Origin: Flavobacterium sp. HJ-32-4
GTDB taxonomy: Bacteria > Bacteroidota > Bacteroidia > Flavobacteriales > Flavobacteriaceae
Direction of reading: 5' to 3'
DNA: 64,000 nt
Assembly (NCBI RefSeq): GCF_022532105.1
Contig: NZ_CP092832.1
Location: 1,054,001-1,118,000, forward strand
In this document: positions 26,591 to 34,829 of the stretch, one piece after another
Layout: each line of letters starts with the position of its first letter
Position numbering within the stretch: the stretch's first letter is position 1
Position numbers and translations under genes: made by a program
The notes under the pieces: generated by a model
Database searches by the model: none
Told to the model about the DNA's origin: nothing
Seen by the model: the letters and a program-made list of their open reading frames with translations, nothing else

Positions 26591-28645
26591 TCAGATTCCT
26601 TTAATCACTTTCAAACTCCCCTCCCCTTTATCCGTCACCACCGAAATGATGTACACCCCTTCTGGGTAGGCGGCGAGGTTCACCGGCACGGTTCGTCCGG
26701 TGATGGGGAAGGTCTGTAGTTGGTGGCCGCCGAGGTCATAAACCGAGAGGCTGCCTTTGGTGAAGTCGAAACCGACGATCACGTTGGTGTATTCCACCAC
26801 CGGGTTGGGGAAGGCTTCTATGGTTTTCTTGTCTTTGACTTTTTTGTCTTTGTCTTTGAGTTTTACCACCCAGAAATCGCGGTTGCCGTAGTTGGCTTTT
26901 TTATCGCGACTTTGCTTGGCGCCGGGCTTTATTCCAGTCGCAGTCTCAGTCGCAGTCGCAGGGTTGGAGCGTGAGGAAGTCGCAGTCTCAGTGTTGGGGC
27001 TTGAAGACAGTGCCGTAGAAGGGGCGAGTCGCCCGCCGAGTTTGAGTCCGCCTAGGTTTTTTTCTTTGTTGAGGCCGAGGCCGTCGGTTTGGTCTTTGAT
27101 GAAGTCGTTGGCCTGGGTTTGGGCATCATTTACCGTGCTGTCCATTTCATTCTGCAGGCGGTCGGCACCGGCCAGGTTGCCGTCGTTGCCGACGGTTACG
27201 CCTCCTTTACTGGCTTTTCCCTTTCGTGACGACTGCGACTGAGACTGCGACTGCGACTTCTCCGGGTCACTCGTTCCGGCCAGTACATATCCGCCATCCC
27301 TTGTCTCAATGGCTTTTTTGAGGATGTCTTCGCCGTCGCTACCTACGCTTTTGCGCCAAAGTTCTTCACCCTTCGCATCAATCTTTATGGCCACGTAATC
27401 GCCGGTGTCACTTTCGGACTTCCCGTCTTTTGGACTTCCCAACTCTGCTTTCGCGTATGCTCCTAATACCAGCGTTTCATCGTCGTTCTCTACGATACTA
27501 GCCAGCAAGTCGGCGTTACCGATGTCGTAGGTCTGCTGCCAGAGAATGTTGCAGGTGGTGTCGAGTTTGAGCAGCCAGATGTCGCTGCCTTTTCGGTTGG
27601 TTTGGCTTTTGTTGCCCGAAGGGCCTGAGGCGGAACTGCCGCCTACAAGGTAATTGCCGTCTTTCAATTGGATAGCCGAAAAGAGTTGTTCGTCTTTGTC
27701 ACCGCCGAGGGTGTTTTGCCATTCGATGTTGCCGTCGGCATCGAGTTTGAGGATCCAGTAGTCGCCGCCGGTGCCCCAAGGGTCTTGGTTCTTGTCGGGT
27801 TTGCTTCGGCTAGCGCCTCGCAAGGACGACACTCCGTTTGACGCACTTTCTGCGGAGGCGCCTCGCAAGGACGCGTTGCTGTCTGAGGGGCTGTTGGAGT
27901 AGCCGGCGAGCAGGTAGCCGCCATCGGAGGTTACTTCAAGGGCGCGGAGGAGGTCGGCGTATTTGCCGCCGAAGGTACGCTGCCACTGGATGTGTCCGTC
28001 TTTGTCGAGCTTGACGATCCAGTAGTCCATATTGCCGCGGCTGTTTTCGGTTTTGTCGCCATTGGCATCGGAAGCCGAGGAACCACCGGCAATGTAGCCC
28101 CCGTCTCGGGTAGGAAGCACGGCCAAAAGGTCATCTTGCCCGATACCGCCTAGGGTCACCTGCCACTCTTCTACCCCTTTGGCGTTGAGCTTGATGATCC
28201 AGTAGTCGTTGCCGCCGCGGCAGGCGTCTTTCTTATCGCCATCGGGTTGTTCCAACGCACTGCTTCCCGACTGCCTACTGCTACTGCCCACTGCCGACTT
28301 CTGCGACTGTCCACTATCCGACGTCCCTCCCAAGATAAACCCGCCGTCGCGCGTGTTACGGATGCTCATGAGAAAGTCGGAGCCGCTGCCCCCGAACGAT
28401 TTCTGCCAGTCTTCGGCACCGTGTTCGTCCATTTTCCAGATCCAGAAGTCGAGGTCGCCTTTGGCGTCGGCCTGTTTGTTGCCGCTTTTCTGCGACAGGG
28501 AACTGCCTGCGACGATGAATCCGTAGTCGGCCGTGGGTTGGAGATCAAACAGGTATTCGGCCTGTCGACCGCCGAAGGAGTGTTCCCATTGGATGTCCTG
28601 GGCGGAGAGGGTGAGGGGAAGAAGGAGAAGGAGGAGGTGTTTCAT
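26591..28645 (-). CDS. Por-secreted repeat protein (T9SS type A sorting domain)
   Basis: This 684-residue protein starts with a signal peptide (MKHLLLLLLPLTLSAQ). It then has six to seven repeats of about 55-80 residues, each with DGGYILAG-type and GGNDYWIIKL-type blocks, like the propeller-like repeats in many Bacteroidetes surface proteins. It ends in a type A sorting domain (FPNPVVEYTNVIVGFDFTKG, VYDLGGHQLQ, EGVYIISVVTDKG). It is the first gene of the RHS cassette, so a surface partner or carrier for the RHS protein is possible. Linkers between repeats are unusual: SQSQSQSQ, ATATETATG and two SLRGAS stretches are encoded by genome-type micro-repeats. The start at 28645 is fixed by the signal peptide. 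Confidence 0.88.
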   Translation of the reverse strand: MKHLLLLLLPLTLSAQDIQWEHSFGGRQAEYLFDLQPTADYGFIVAGSSLSQKSGNKQADAKGDLDFWIWKMDEHGAEDWQKSFGGSGSDFLMSIRNTRDGGFILGGTSDSGQSQKSAVGSSSRQSGSSALEQPDGDKKDACRGGNDYWIIKLNAKGVEEWQVTLGGIGQDDLLAVLPTRDGGYIAGGSSASDANGDKTENSRGNMDYWIVKLDKDGHIQWQRTFGGKYADLLRALEVTSDGGYLLAGYSNSPSDSNASLRGASAESASNGVSSLRGASRSKPDKNQDPWGTGGDYWILKLDADGNIEWQNTLGGDKDEQLFSAIQLKDGNYLVGGSSASGPSGNKSQTNRKGSDIWLLKLDTTCNILWQQTYDIGNADLLASIVENDDETLVLGAYAKAELGSPKDGKSESDTGDYVAIKIDAKGEELWRKSVGSDGEDILKKAIETRDGGYVLAGTSDPEKSQSQSQSQSSRKGKASKGGVTVGNDGNLAGADRLQNEMDSTVNDAQTQANDFIKDQTDGLGLNKEKNLGGLKLGGRLAPSTALSSSPNTETATSSRSNPATATETATGIKPGAKQSRDKKANYGNRDFWVVKLKDKDKKVKDKKTIEAFPNPVVEYTNVIVGFDFTKGSLSVYDLGGHQLQTFPITGRTVPVNLAAYPEGVYIISVVTDKGEGSLKVIKGI
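26936..26995. repeat. CAGTCG/CAGTCT hexamer micro-repeat inside a coding linker
   Basis: The plus strand reads units of CAGTCG and CAGTCT (for example CAGTCGCAGTCTCAGTCG). On the minus strand it encodes the Thr/Ala/Ser-rich linker around residues 550-570 of the Por-secreted protein, between its last repeat and the final GNRDFWVVKL block. Confidence 0.7.
27232..27262. repeat. Hexamer micro-repeat encoding SQSQSQSQ linker
   Basis: The plus strand reads GACTGCGACTGAGACTGCG and onward, the reverse complement of the CAGTCG/CAGTCT units. It encodes the SQSQSQSQ segment at about residues 461-471 of the Por-secreted protein, between two repeat domains. Confidence 0.7.
27813..27873. repeat. Two copies of a GCGCCTCGCAAGGACG element in a coding linker
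   Basis: The exact 16-mer GCGCCTCGCAAGGACG occurs at 27813-27828 and 27858-27873, 45 bp apart. It encodes two SLRGAS segments in one linker (about residues 257-278). The core CCTTGCGAGG with a nearby GAAGCAAAC resembles a dispersed genome repeat of the form TTGCGAGG...GAAGCAATC that I recall from many bacterial genomes; that likeness is from memory. Confidence 0.55.
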
Positions 28646-29183
28646 GTTTGAAGGAGTTGGTGGTTGGTTATGGGTTGTTGGTTGTTGGACAGGAGCGTAA
28701 GGGAGGGCACGTTACGCCACGGGCGGACGAGAGGGTTTGTGAAACTGTAATCTACCTCTCTTTTTGCAAGTAGTGAACCGTATCAATAAGAACGTGGGCG
28801 ACAAGACGAAATGTCCTGCGCTGTGGGGTATTACGAATTGTCAATAGTGTCCCGGTTGCGACGTACGCAAGGGTTGGTTTTCGTCTTCGCCTTCCGAGTA
28901 AAAACGTAAACCGGGCATCGTCGTGGGGTCGACTGAGGGAGGATGCGCTCCCGGCCGAAGGCCTGCCGTATCCCAACTATGGCCTGGGAGAATCCGGCGG
29001 TATATGAACGCAAAGGTAGTGAAAGATATTGTAAGAATGTTAGGAAAAAGTTAACAAGTGCTCAGCGTGTCCCGAAGGAGTTGAGATTTGTTCTTTGGGG
29101 CACAAAAAAAGGTACTGTTTTAATAAGCAAGCATTCGACGAAAAAAGGTATTTTTGAGTCCATTAAGGAAGTCCGCTTTTGAA
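28646..29183. other. Intergenic region upstream of the RHS cassette
   Basis: This 538-bp gap lies between the start of the Por-secreted gene and the end of the IS110 transposase gene. Bases 28655-28690 consist of GTTGGTG/GTTGGTT-type heptamers on the plus strand. No open frame gives a recognisable protein. The promoter of the RHS cassette should be here and the left part near 29100-29183 is probably the 3' noncoding end of the IS element, but I cannot fix the boundary. Confidence 0.5.
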
Positions 29184-30227
29184 CTATCCTGCATAGTCCT
29201 GCTCCTTTGGTGCGGGACTATCTTTTTTATATCCTTCAATGAATACGGTATCGTTCTTCCATAAAGTATACATCAGCAGGAGGAGTTTTCGCTGTATGGC
29301 CACCTGACCTATCATCTTCGAGGGTTTATTTTGGTTGATTCTAAGATAGGTTTGCTTCATATCGGGATTGAAACGACAGGCCACCATTGCAGGGAAGTAG
29401 AGGGCATTCCTTATGTATCGGTTTCCTTTTTTGGATATGCGTGTTTTACCTTTTATGGATGTACCCGACTCCCGTTGTACAACATCGTAACCGGCAAAGC
29501 TTGCAAGTTGCCTTGCGTTTCGTATCTGGTAGAAACCATCAGTTTCAGCGATGATCGTGGCTATTGTAATCAACCCTACGCCTTTTATGGTGTTTATTTT
29601 GTTTACCTTGTCCTGAAGACCTGCGTCTGAGGCTATCTGTTTCTCGATTGCTTTTTTGACTACTTGGATCTGTTTGTCAATCTCCTTTATGAGCTTTTGG
29701 TTGCTTCTGAAGATAAACTGCTGAACCTCAAAAGAATTTTCCTTACTGTGTTTTATGTTGCCTAAGGCCGTTCGCTGTTCCTGCAACTGGACATAATAGC
29801 GAGTAAGGTTACGGAGTCCACGGAGCACTGGGCTGGGAGGAACCCATGTCCTATGTTTGCGTTCCACCCCAAACTGGCTCAAGACTTTAGCATCCAGATG
29901 ATCGGTTTTGGTCTTTACGTTCAAACTTGAGAAGTAATGGCTCGATATATTGGGCAACACCACATGAACCGTCTTTTTGATCTTGTAGAGATGATAGGCA
30001 AGCGCCTCATAATAGACACCTGTCGCCTCCATAAGAAAGACTAGCTCAGATTCGGGAGTACTTACGCTTCTTACCCAGCGAGTAAACTGATTGAAGCCCG
30101 TTTTGTCATTAGAAAAATCAACTGATTTGCTGAACACCAGAGCACCCTTGCTATCCTGTTGGCAATGACACGCGGTGAAGGTTGATTTTGAGATGTCGAT
30201 TCCGACCGATTGTTTTACGATAGACAT
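29184..30227 (-). CDS. IS110-family transposase (DEDD recombinase)
   Basis: This 347-residue protein has the two domains of IS110-family enzymes. The N-terminal RuvC-like DEDD domain shows D11 (VGIDISKST), E67 (FLMEATGVYYEAL), and D109 and D112 (KTDHLDAKVL). The C-terminal Transposase_20 domain begins near INTIKGVGLITIATI and contains the Ser-bearing block QRESGTSIKGKTRISKKGN. It appears full length with no frameshift, so the element may still be active. It lies between the RHS cassette and an unrelated YwqK-type gene. Members of this family insert without terminal inverted repeats and are guided by a structured RNA from the element's noncoding end. Confidence 0.95.
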   Translation of the reverse strand: MSIVKQSVGIDISKSTFTACHCQQDSKGALVFSKSVDFSNDKTGFNQFTRWVRSVSTPESELVFLMEATGVYYEALAYHLYKIKKTVHVVLPNISSHYFSSLNVKTKTDHLDAKVLSQFGVERKHRTWVPPSPVLRGLRNLTRYYVQLQEQRTALGNIKHSKENSFEVQQFIFRSNQKLIKEIDKQIQVVKKAIEKQIASDAGLQDKVNKINTIKGVGLITIATIIAETDGFYQIRNARQLASFAGYDVVQRESGTSIKGKTRISKKGNRYIRNALYFPAMVACRFNPDMKQTYLRINQNKPSKMIGQVAIQRKLLLLMYTLWKNDTVFIEGYKKDSPAPKEQDYAG

Positions 30228-30420
30228 AAGTAAGAATTTTAAGTGTTGACAATTCTCCTTCGTCTTTGCTTTTGTCTTATCCAGGCTCGTAACGCGGCCT
30301 TAAGTACTGTTCTGACTCCTGAGAATAAAGCATGCGGGTGAAGTCTTTTTTACGGTATAACACTACAGATTTACCTAGCCCCCAAAACCTCGCACGCAAA
30401 TGATCAACACACTTTGAATA
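30228..30420 (-). ncRNA. Candidate IS110 bridge RNA region
   Basis: The stretch just 5' of the transposase start, read on the minus strand, is noncoding, about 190 nt long, and has no other explanation. IS110-group elements are known to transcribe a bridge RNA of roughly this length from the same place, with loops that pair to donor and target DNA. I have not folded it, and the exact ends are unknown. Confidence 0.4.
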
Positions 30421-30460
30421 ACAACAATGTACTGATCTTGAAATTCTCAGTAAAAATAAA

Positions 30461-30478
30461 AGCCCCCATAAGGAGGCT
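30461..30478 (-). terminator. Terminator of the YwqK-type gene
   Basis: AGCCCCC (30461-30467) pairs with GGAGGCT (30472-30478) with one mismatch around a 4-nt loop. On the minus strand it runs into TTTTATTTTTAC. It lies 22 bp after the stop of the gene at 30500-30841. Confidence 0.65.
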
Positions 30479-30499
30479 CTTTTATTCGATATAAACGTC

Positions 30500-30841
30500 T
30501 TAGCGTTTCGCTACCGCATCCTGTGTCCAGGTTTTGATGGCAGCTACGCGGCTGTCAGAGTAGTCTACTTCACTGAGTTTGTCGCCCGTCCAGAAGAACC
30601 ATTTTCCGGTTTTCTCTCCGTTGCGGTATTCGGCGATCGCGGTCTTGTTGCCGTTCTCGTCGTAGGAAACCCACTGGCCATGCACTTTCCCATCCTTGTA
30701 ATACCCGGTTTGGGCAATGGTTCCGTTTGTATGGTAATAGGTCGACTTGACCATTCCGTTTTCGATTTCATGTTTCGGCTCAACCTGGGCTGACATCAGG
30801 GCGGACACCAGCAAAGCGGCACTAAGGATGTATTTTTTCAT
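30500..30841 (-). CDS. Exported YwqK/MORN-repeat-like protein
   Basis: This 113-residue protein starts at MKKYILSAALLVSALMSAQ, a clear signal peptide; an ATG four codons upstream (30853) is possible but adds only MNTA. The mature part has three MORN-like repeats (YYHTNGTIAQTGYYKDGKVH, WVSYDENGNKTAIAEYRNGE, KTGKWFFWTGDKLSEVDYSD), the pattern annotated as YwqK-family in Bacteroidetes. Despite the name used for this family (toxin-antitoxin), no toxin partner is seen here; the protein is probably periplasmic or surface-attached. It stands alone with its own terminator. Confidence 0.8.
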   Translation of the reverse strand: MKKYILSAALLVSALMSAQVEPKHEIENGMVKSTYYHTNGTIAQTGYYKDGKVHGQWVSYDENGNKTAIAEYRNGEKTGKWFFWTGDKLSEVDYSDSRVAAIKTWTQDAVAKR

Positions 30842-31202
30842 GGCGGTATTCATTAGCGGTTAATAATCCGATAACAAATATACTAATTAATTTACACAAA
30901 CGACATAATGAGTTAACAATTTGGTAACATTGGAGGAGAGGGGAGAGAAGAAAGAGGAAAGAGGAAAGAGGAGAGGGGAGAGAGGAAAGGGATTCCTTCC
31001 GGCGATTGATTACTCCTTACCATCCAAGGTCACTGGGACTGCGGCTGACTACTGCCCACGGCCTACCATGTGGGATCCCTCCTGCGTCGGGATGACACTC
31101 AAACGCGTGGCGGGCATGGCTTCTGCCAACTGCATACCGCCCACTGCCAACTCCTGTGACTGCGACTGCGACTGAAAACTACATTTGGGAAACGGCATAA
31201 AA
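30842..31202. repeat. Mosaic of dispersed micro-repeats between two genes
   Basis: No gene is seen in this 361-bp gap. Bases 30931-30990 are a purine tract of GAGAGGGGA/GAAAGAGGA units. Bases 31040-31175 are a patchwork of CTGCCCAC, CTGCCAACTGC and TGCGACTGCGACTG-type units, and 31069-31091 reads GATCCCTCCTGCGTCGGGAT followed by GACA, which I recall as a dispersed element in flavobacterial genomes. The gap lies downstream of the TlpA-like gene and upstream of the YwqK-type gene. Confidence 0.6.
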
Positions 31203-31224
31203 AAAGCGCCCTTTCGAGCGCTTT
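31203..31224 (-). terminator. Terminator of the TlpA-like gene
   Basis: AAAGCGC (31203-31209) pairs with GCGCTTT (31218-31224); on the minus strand the hairpin is followed by a run of seven T. It is 16 bp after the stop of the gene at 31240-32241. Confidence 0.85.
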
Positions 31225-31239
31225 CCCTTGTTTACTTTA

Positions 31240-32241
31240 TTACTTAAGCAATTTGTCCAACTGCGCGGCCAGCGCAGGATCGGAAGGACGGGCGGCATCG
31301 GCCGACACCACTACGCCTTTCGGGTCAATCAGGATGAAACGCGGAATCGAATCGATGCCATACGCCTGAAGGAAGGCGGACTCCCAGTTTTTATCCGCGA
31401 ACAACTGGATGCCGCCGAGGTTTTTGTCGGTTACGAATTTCTTCCACTTCTCATGGTCTTTATCGACATCGGCGGAAATGCTCACAAACGCGATGTTCTT
31501 GCCGTGGTATTTTTCTTCAATGGCCTGCAAATACGGGATTTCCTGACGACAGGGGCCGCACCATGTCGCCCACACGTCGATATACACATACTTACCGCGA
31601 AGGTCTTCCAGTTTTGTTTTGCCTCCTTTGTGGTTCTCATAATCAAAACCAGGCGATACGTTGCCTTCCAGTTTGGCCATAGACGCGGCTTTGGCTGCCA
31701 TTGCTTCTATCTCTGACAGTATCTGCTCGTTTTCGGCCGAAATCTGGGCCATCATCATTTTGCTGAAATCGGGGTCGAGGTCGGTTCCGGAAAGTGCCTG
31801 ACGGGCATCGGCGGCCCGCTTGTCGAGTATTTTCTTCAGAGCCTCTTTGTCTGGAAGTCCGGAGCCAAAACCTTCCTGCATCTTCTCATCATCGAGCGCT
31901 TTTTTGGCCAGGAAGTTGTTCTCGGCGGAACCGGCGCCGGTATACTTGATGGTTTCATCGAACATTTTGGTGTCGAGCGTCATGCCCAAATTGAAGCCCG
32001 GACGCAGGTAAAGGGTGGTGTATTCCTTGCCATCGAAGAATTGGTAGAGTCCCGCCGGACCGCTCACGTCGGCCTGGAACACGCCCGGTTTCTGGGCCTT
32101 GAATACCTGTGGCTTGCGCGCTGTCATCGATACCAACGAAATCGAATCGCTGTTCGGGTTCTGGATCTCGACTTTCAGTTTGACGCTTTGTGCCGACATA
32201 CCGGCCGTTACGGCCCATAGTGCTAGAAGTAGTTTTTTCAT
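31240..32241 (-). CDS. TlpA-family thiol:disulfide oxidoreductase with N-terminal DUF4369-like domain
   Basis: This 333-residue exported protein starts at ATG 32241 (MKKLLLALWAVTAGMSAQ, signal peptide); the longer frame to 32298 runs into the 60-bp tandem repeats and is rejected. Residues 20-190 form a beta-rich then helical domain of the type that precedes thioredoxin modules in Bacteroidetes (LYLRPGFNLGMTLDTK, NNFLAKKALDDEK). The C-terminal thioredoxin fold has the active site WATWCGPCRQEIP. It probably acts in the periplasm in reduction or isomerisation of disulfides, or in cytochrome maturation. It is divergent from aspS. Confidence 0.9.
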   Translation of the reverse strand: MKKLLLALWAVTAGMSAQSVKLKVEIQNPNSDSISLVSMTARKPQVFKAQKPGVFQADVSGPAGLYQFFDGKEYTTLYLRPGFNLGMTLDTKMFDETIKYTGAGSAENNFLAKKALDDEKMQEGFGSGLPDKEALKKILDKRAADARQALSGTDLDPDFSKMMMAQISAENEQILSEIEAMAAKAASMAKLEGNVSPGFDYENHKGGKTKLEDLRGKYVYIDVWATWCGPCRQEIPYLQAIEEKYHGKNIAFVSISADVDKDHEKWKKFVTDKNLGGIQLFADKNWESAFLQAYGIDSIPRFILIDPKGVVVSADAARPSDPALAAQLDKLLK

Positions 32242-32291
32242 GGGATAAAGATTATCTGGATTGTAAAGATAGTGAAAGGTTGTTGGTTGAT

Positions 32292-32815
32292 GGTTCATGG
32301 TTCATAGTTCATGGTTCATGGTTGATGATGGAGGGTTGAGGGTTGAGTGAAGGTTCATGGTTCATAGTTCATGGTTCATGGTTGATGATGGAGGGTTGAG
32401 GGTTGAGTGAAGGTTCATGGTTCATAGTTCATGGTTCATGGTTGATGATGGAGGGTTGAGGGTTGAGTGAAGGTTCATGGTTCATAGTTCATGGTTCATG
32501 GTTGATGATGGAGGGTTGAGGGTTGAGTGAAGGTTCATGGTTCATAGTTCATGGTTCATGGTTGATGATGGAGGGTTGAGGGTTGAGTGAAGGTTCATGG
32601 TTCATAGTTCATGGTTCATGGTTGATGATGGAGGGTTGAGGGTTGAGTGAAGGTTCATGGTTCATAGTTCATGGTTGATGATGGAGGGTTGAAGGTTGAG
32701 TGAAGGTTCATGGTTCATAGTTCATGGTTCATAGTGGATGATTGAGGGTTGCTCATCGTTCATTGTTCCTTGTTCATTGCTCATTGTTCATTGTTCCTCG
32801 TTCATTGTACATTTC
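32292..32815. repeat. 60-bp minisatellite with nested 7-bp periodicity
   Basis: Six identical 60-bp units run from 32292 to 32651 with no gaps, followed by a shortened seventh copy (32652-32706) and decaying copies to about 32755, then TTCATTG/TTCCTTG-type heptamers to about 32815. Each unit is itself made of heptamers: GTTCATG, GTTCATA, GTTCATG, GTTCATG, GTTGATG, ATGGAGG, GTTGAGG, GTTGAGT plus GAAG. The array fills the divergent promoter region between the TlpA-like gene and aspS. Confidence 0.95.
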
Positions 32816-32837
32816 TTCATTGTTTCCCGTAAATTTG
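32805..32837 (+). promoter_or_regulatory. Probable aspS promoter
   Basis: TAAATTTG at 32830-32837 matches the TAnnTTTG box; TTG at 32805-32807 lies 22 bp upstream, slightly long. The box is 18 bp before the ATG at 32856. The -33 region falls in the last heptamers of the repeat array. Confidence 0.5.
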
Positions 32838-32855
32838 CCGCACAAAATAAAAGCC

Positions 32856-34610
32856 ATGTACAGAAGCCATACCTGCGGCGAACTCAACGCGTCGCACATC
32901 AATTCCGAAGTAACGCTGGCCGGATGGGTGCAGAAATCGCGCGACAAAGGGTTCGTGCATTGGGTCGACCTGCGCGACCGTTACGGTATTATCCAGCTCG
33001 TGTTCGACGAAAGCCGTACGGACAAGGCAGTGTTCGAAGCGGCCAAAACACTGGGTCGCGAATTCGTGGTGCAGGTAAAAGGACGGGTCATCGAGCGCGA
33101 ATCGAAGAACCCGAACATGGCAACCGGCGATATCGAAATACTCGTGAGCGAACTGACGATCCTGAATCCGTCGATCACGCCTCCTTTTACTATAGAAGAC
33201 GAAACCGACGGTGGGGAAGACATCCGGATGAAATTCCGCTACCTCGATATCCGCCGCAATCCGGTTAAAAACAGCCTGCTTTTCCGTCATAAAGTGACGA
33301 TGGAGGTGCGCAACTACTTATCGGCAAAAGGATTCTGTGAAGTCGAAACGCCCTACCTGATCAAGTCGACGCCGGAAGGTGCCCGTGACTTTGTGGTGCC
33401 CAGCCGGATGAATCCCGGACAATTCTACGCACTGCCGCAATCACCCCAAACCTTCAAGCAATTGCTGATGGTGGGGGGTATGGACAAATACTTCCAGATC
33501 GTAAAGTGTTTCCGCGACGAAGACCTGCGGGCCGACCGCCAGCCGGAGTTCACGCAGATCGACTGCGAGATGGCGTTTATCGAGCAGGAAGACATCCTCG
33601 AAATGTTCGAAGGACTCACCCGCCACTTATTAAAAGAGATCAAAGGCATCGAAGTCGAGAAATTCCCACGGATGACCTACGACCATGCCATGAAAACGTA
33701 CGGCAATGACAAACCGGATATCCGTTTCGGGATGGAATTCGGCGAACTCAACGCAGTAGCCCAACACAAAGACTTTGCGGTTTTCAACAACGCCGAACTC
33801 GTGGTAGGTATTGCTGCCCCGGGTTGTGGCGAATACAGCCGCAAGGAAATCGACGCCCTGATCGAATGGGTGAAACGCCCGCAGATCGGAGCATCGGGCA
33901 TGGTGTATGTGAAATGCAACGAGGACGGCTCGTTCAAGTCGTCGGTCGATAAATTCTACGACCAGGACGATTTGGCCCAATGGGCGGCTGCCACCGGTGC
34001 GAAAGCCGGTGATATGATTTTCGTGTTGTCGGGTCCGGCCTCGAAGACCCGCGCCCAACTCAGCGCGCTTCGGATGGAGCTGGCCACGCGTCTCGGACTC
34101 CGCAAACCCGAGGAATTCGCCCCGCTTTGGGTGGTCGATTTCCCGCTGCTCGAGTTCGATGAGGAAAGCGGTCGCTACCACGCCATGCACCACCCGTTTA
34201 CGTCACCGAAAAAAGAGGATATGGAGTTGCTGCAGACCGATCCGGGTCGGGTGCGCGCCAATGCCTACGATATGGTGCTCAACGGCAACGAGATCGGCGG
34301 TGGTTCTATCCGGATCCACGACAAAGCCACGCAATCGCTTATGTTCGATTACCTGGGCTTTACGCCGGAAGAGGCCAAAAACCAGTTCGGCTTCCTGATG
34401 GATGCCTTCCAATATGGGGCGCCGCCGCACGGTGGACTGGCGTTCGGACTTGACCGACTGGTGGCGATTTTGGGCGGACAGGAAACGATCCGTGATTTCA
34501 TCGCCTTCCCGAAAAACAATTCAGGCCGCGACGTGATGATCGACGCACCTTCCGTCATCGATCCGAAGCAATTGGAAGAACTTTCCATCCGCTCGGAGGT
34601 GAAAGCCTGA
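32856..34610 (+). CDS. aspS: Aspartyl-tRNA synthetase
   Basis: This 584-residue class II synthetase starts at ATG 32856 ([20 protein letters not shown]); the open frame continues upstream to 32742 only because the repeat array lacks stops. Residues 1-110 are the OB-fold anticodon-binding domain ([19 protein letters not shown]). The catalytic core has motif 2 ([18 protein letters not shown]) and motif 3 ([14 protein letters not shown]), with a GAD insertion domain between them (about residues 290-420). It charges tRNA-Asp in the cytoplasm. Length and motifs fit the bacterial type of about 585-590 residues. Confidence 0.97.
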   Translation: MYRSHTCGELNASHINSEVTLAGWVQKSRDKGFVHWVDLRDRYGIIQLVFDESRTDKAVFEAAKTLGREFVVQVKGRVIERESKNPNMATGDIEILVSELTILNPSITPPFTIEDETDGGEDIRMKFRYLDIRRNPVKNSLLFRHKVTMEVRNYLSAKGFCEVETPYLIKSTPEGARDFVVPSRMNPGQFYALPQSPQTFKQLLMVGGMDKYFQIVKCFRDEDLRADRQPEFTQIDCEMAFIEQEDILEMFEGLTRHLLKEIKGIEVEKFPRMTYDHAMKTYGNDKPDIRFGMEFGELNAVAQHKDFAVFNNAELVVGIAAPGCGEYSRKEIDALIEWVKRPQIGASGMVYVKCNEDGSFKSSVDKFYDQDDLAQWAAATGAKAGDMIFVLSGPASKTRAQLSALRMELATRLGLRKPEEFAPLWVVDFPLLEFDEESGRYHAMHHPFTSPKKEDMELLQTDPGRVRANAYDMVLNGNEIGGGSIRIHDKATQSLMFDYLGFTPEEAKNQFGFLMDAFQYGAPPHGGLAFGLDRLVAILGGQETIRDFIAFPKNNSGRDVMIDAPSVIDPKQLEELSIRSEVKA

Positions 34611-34629
34611 TTTCCTACAACTTCTCTCA

Positions 34630-34672
34630 AAAGGCAGATGTTATAAAAACGCAACACATCTGCCTTTTTTGT
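34630..34672 (+). terminator. Terminator of aspS
   Basis: AAAGGCAGATGT (34630-34641) pairs perfectly with ACATCTGCCTTT (34656-34667), a 12-bp stem followed by T residues. It lies 19 bp after the stop. Confidence 0.9.
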
Positions 34673-34765
34673 TGCAAATATTCATAGGTTTTTGGGGCAA
34701 CGTATGGTATTATTAAAATCAAATCGACCCAATCACTATTTTTTTCATTTTTTTAACAAGGCCTC

Positions 34766-34795
34766 TTGCGCGTATCATTTTTAAAGTTACATTTG
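34766..34795 (+). promoter_or_regulatory. Promoter of the cold-shock-type gene
   Basis: TTG at 34766-34768, 19 bp, and TACATTTG at 34788-34795 match the Bacteroidetes consensus exactly. The predicted transcript has a short A/T-rich leader of about 30 nt before the ATG at 34830. Confidence 0.75.
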
Positions 34796-34829
34796 TTACC
34801 TGTTTAAAATCTTATTACACCAAAAACAA

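Larger units (their letters stand above)
29184..30420 (-). mobile_element. IS110-family insertion sequence (approximate limits)
   Basis: The element consists of the transposase gene and an upstream noncoding stretch of roughly 200 bp (30228 to about 30420) before the hairpin of the next gene. IS110 elements carry no obvious terminal inverted repeats or target duplications, so the ends cannot be set from one copy. The 3' noncoding end may extend left of 29184 to about 29100. Confidence 0.6.

Noticed and set aside
28752..29182. Short frames on both strands upstream of the RHS cassette
   Set aside because: No recognisable domain, signal peptide or promoter; they overlap one another on opposite strands.
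32292..32651. Possible CRISPR array at the 60-bp repeats
   Set aside because: All six 60-bp units are identical over their full length, so there are no spacers; it is a minisatellite.
32742..32855. Upstream extension of aspS and of the TlpA-like gene (to 32298) through the repeats
   Set aside because: The extra residues are repeat-derived (heptamer codons); the conserved N-terminus of AspRS and the TlpA-like signal peptide both start at the later ATGs.
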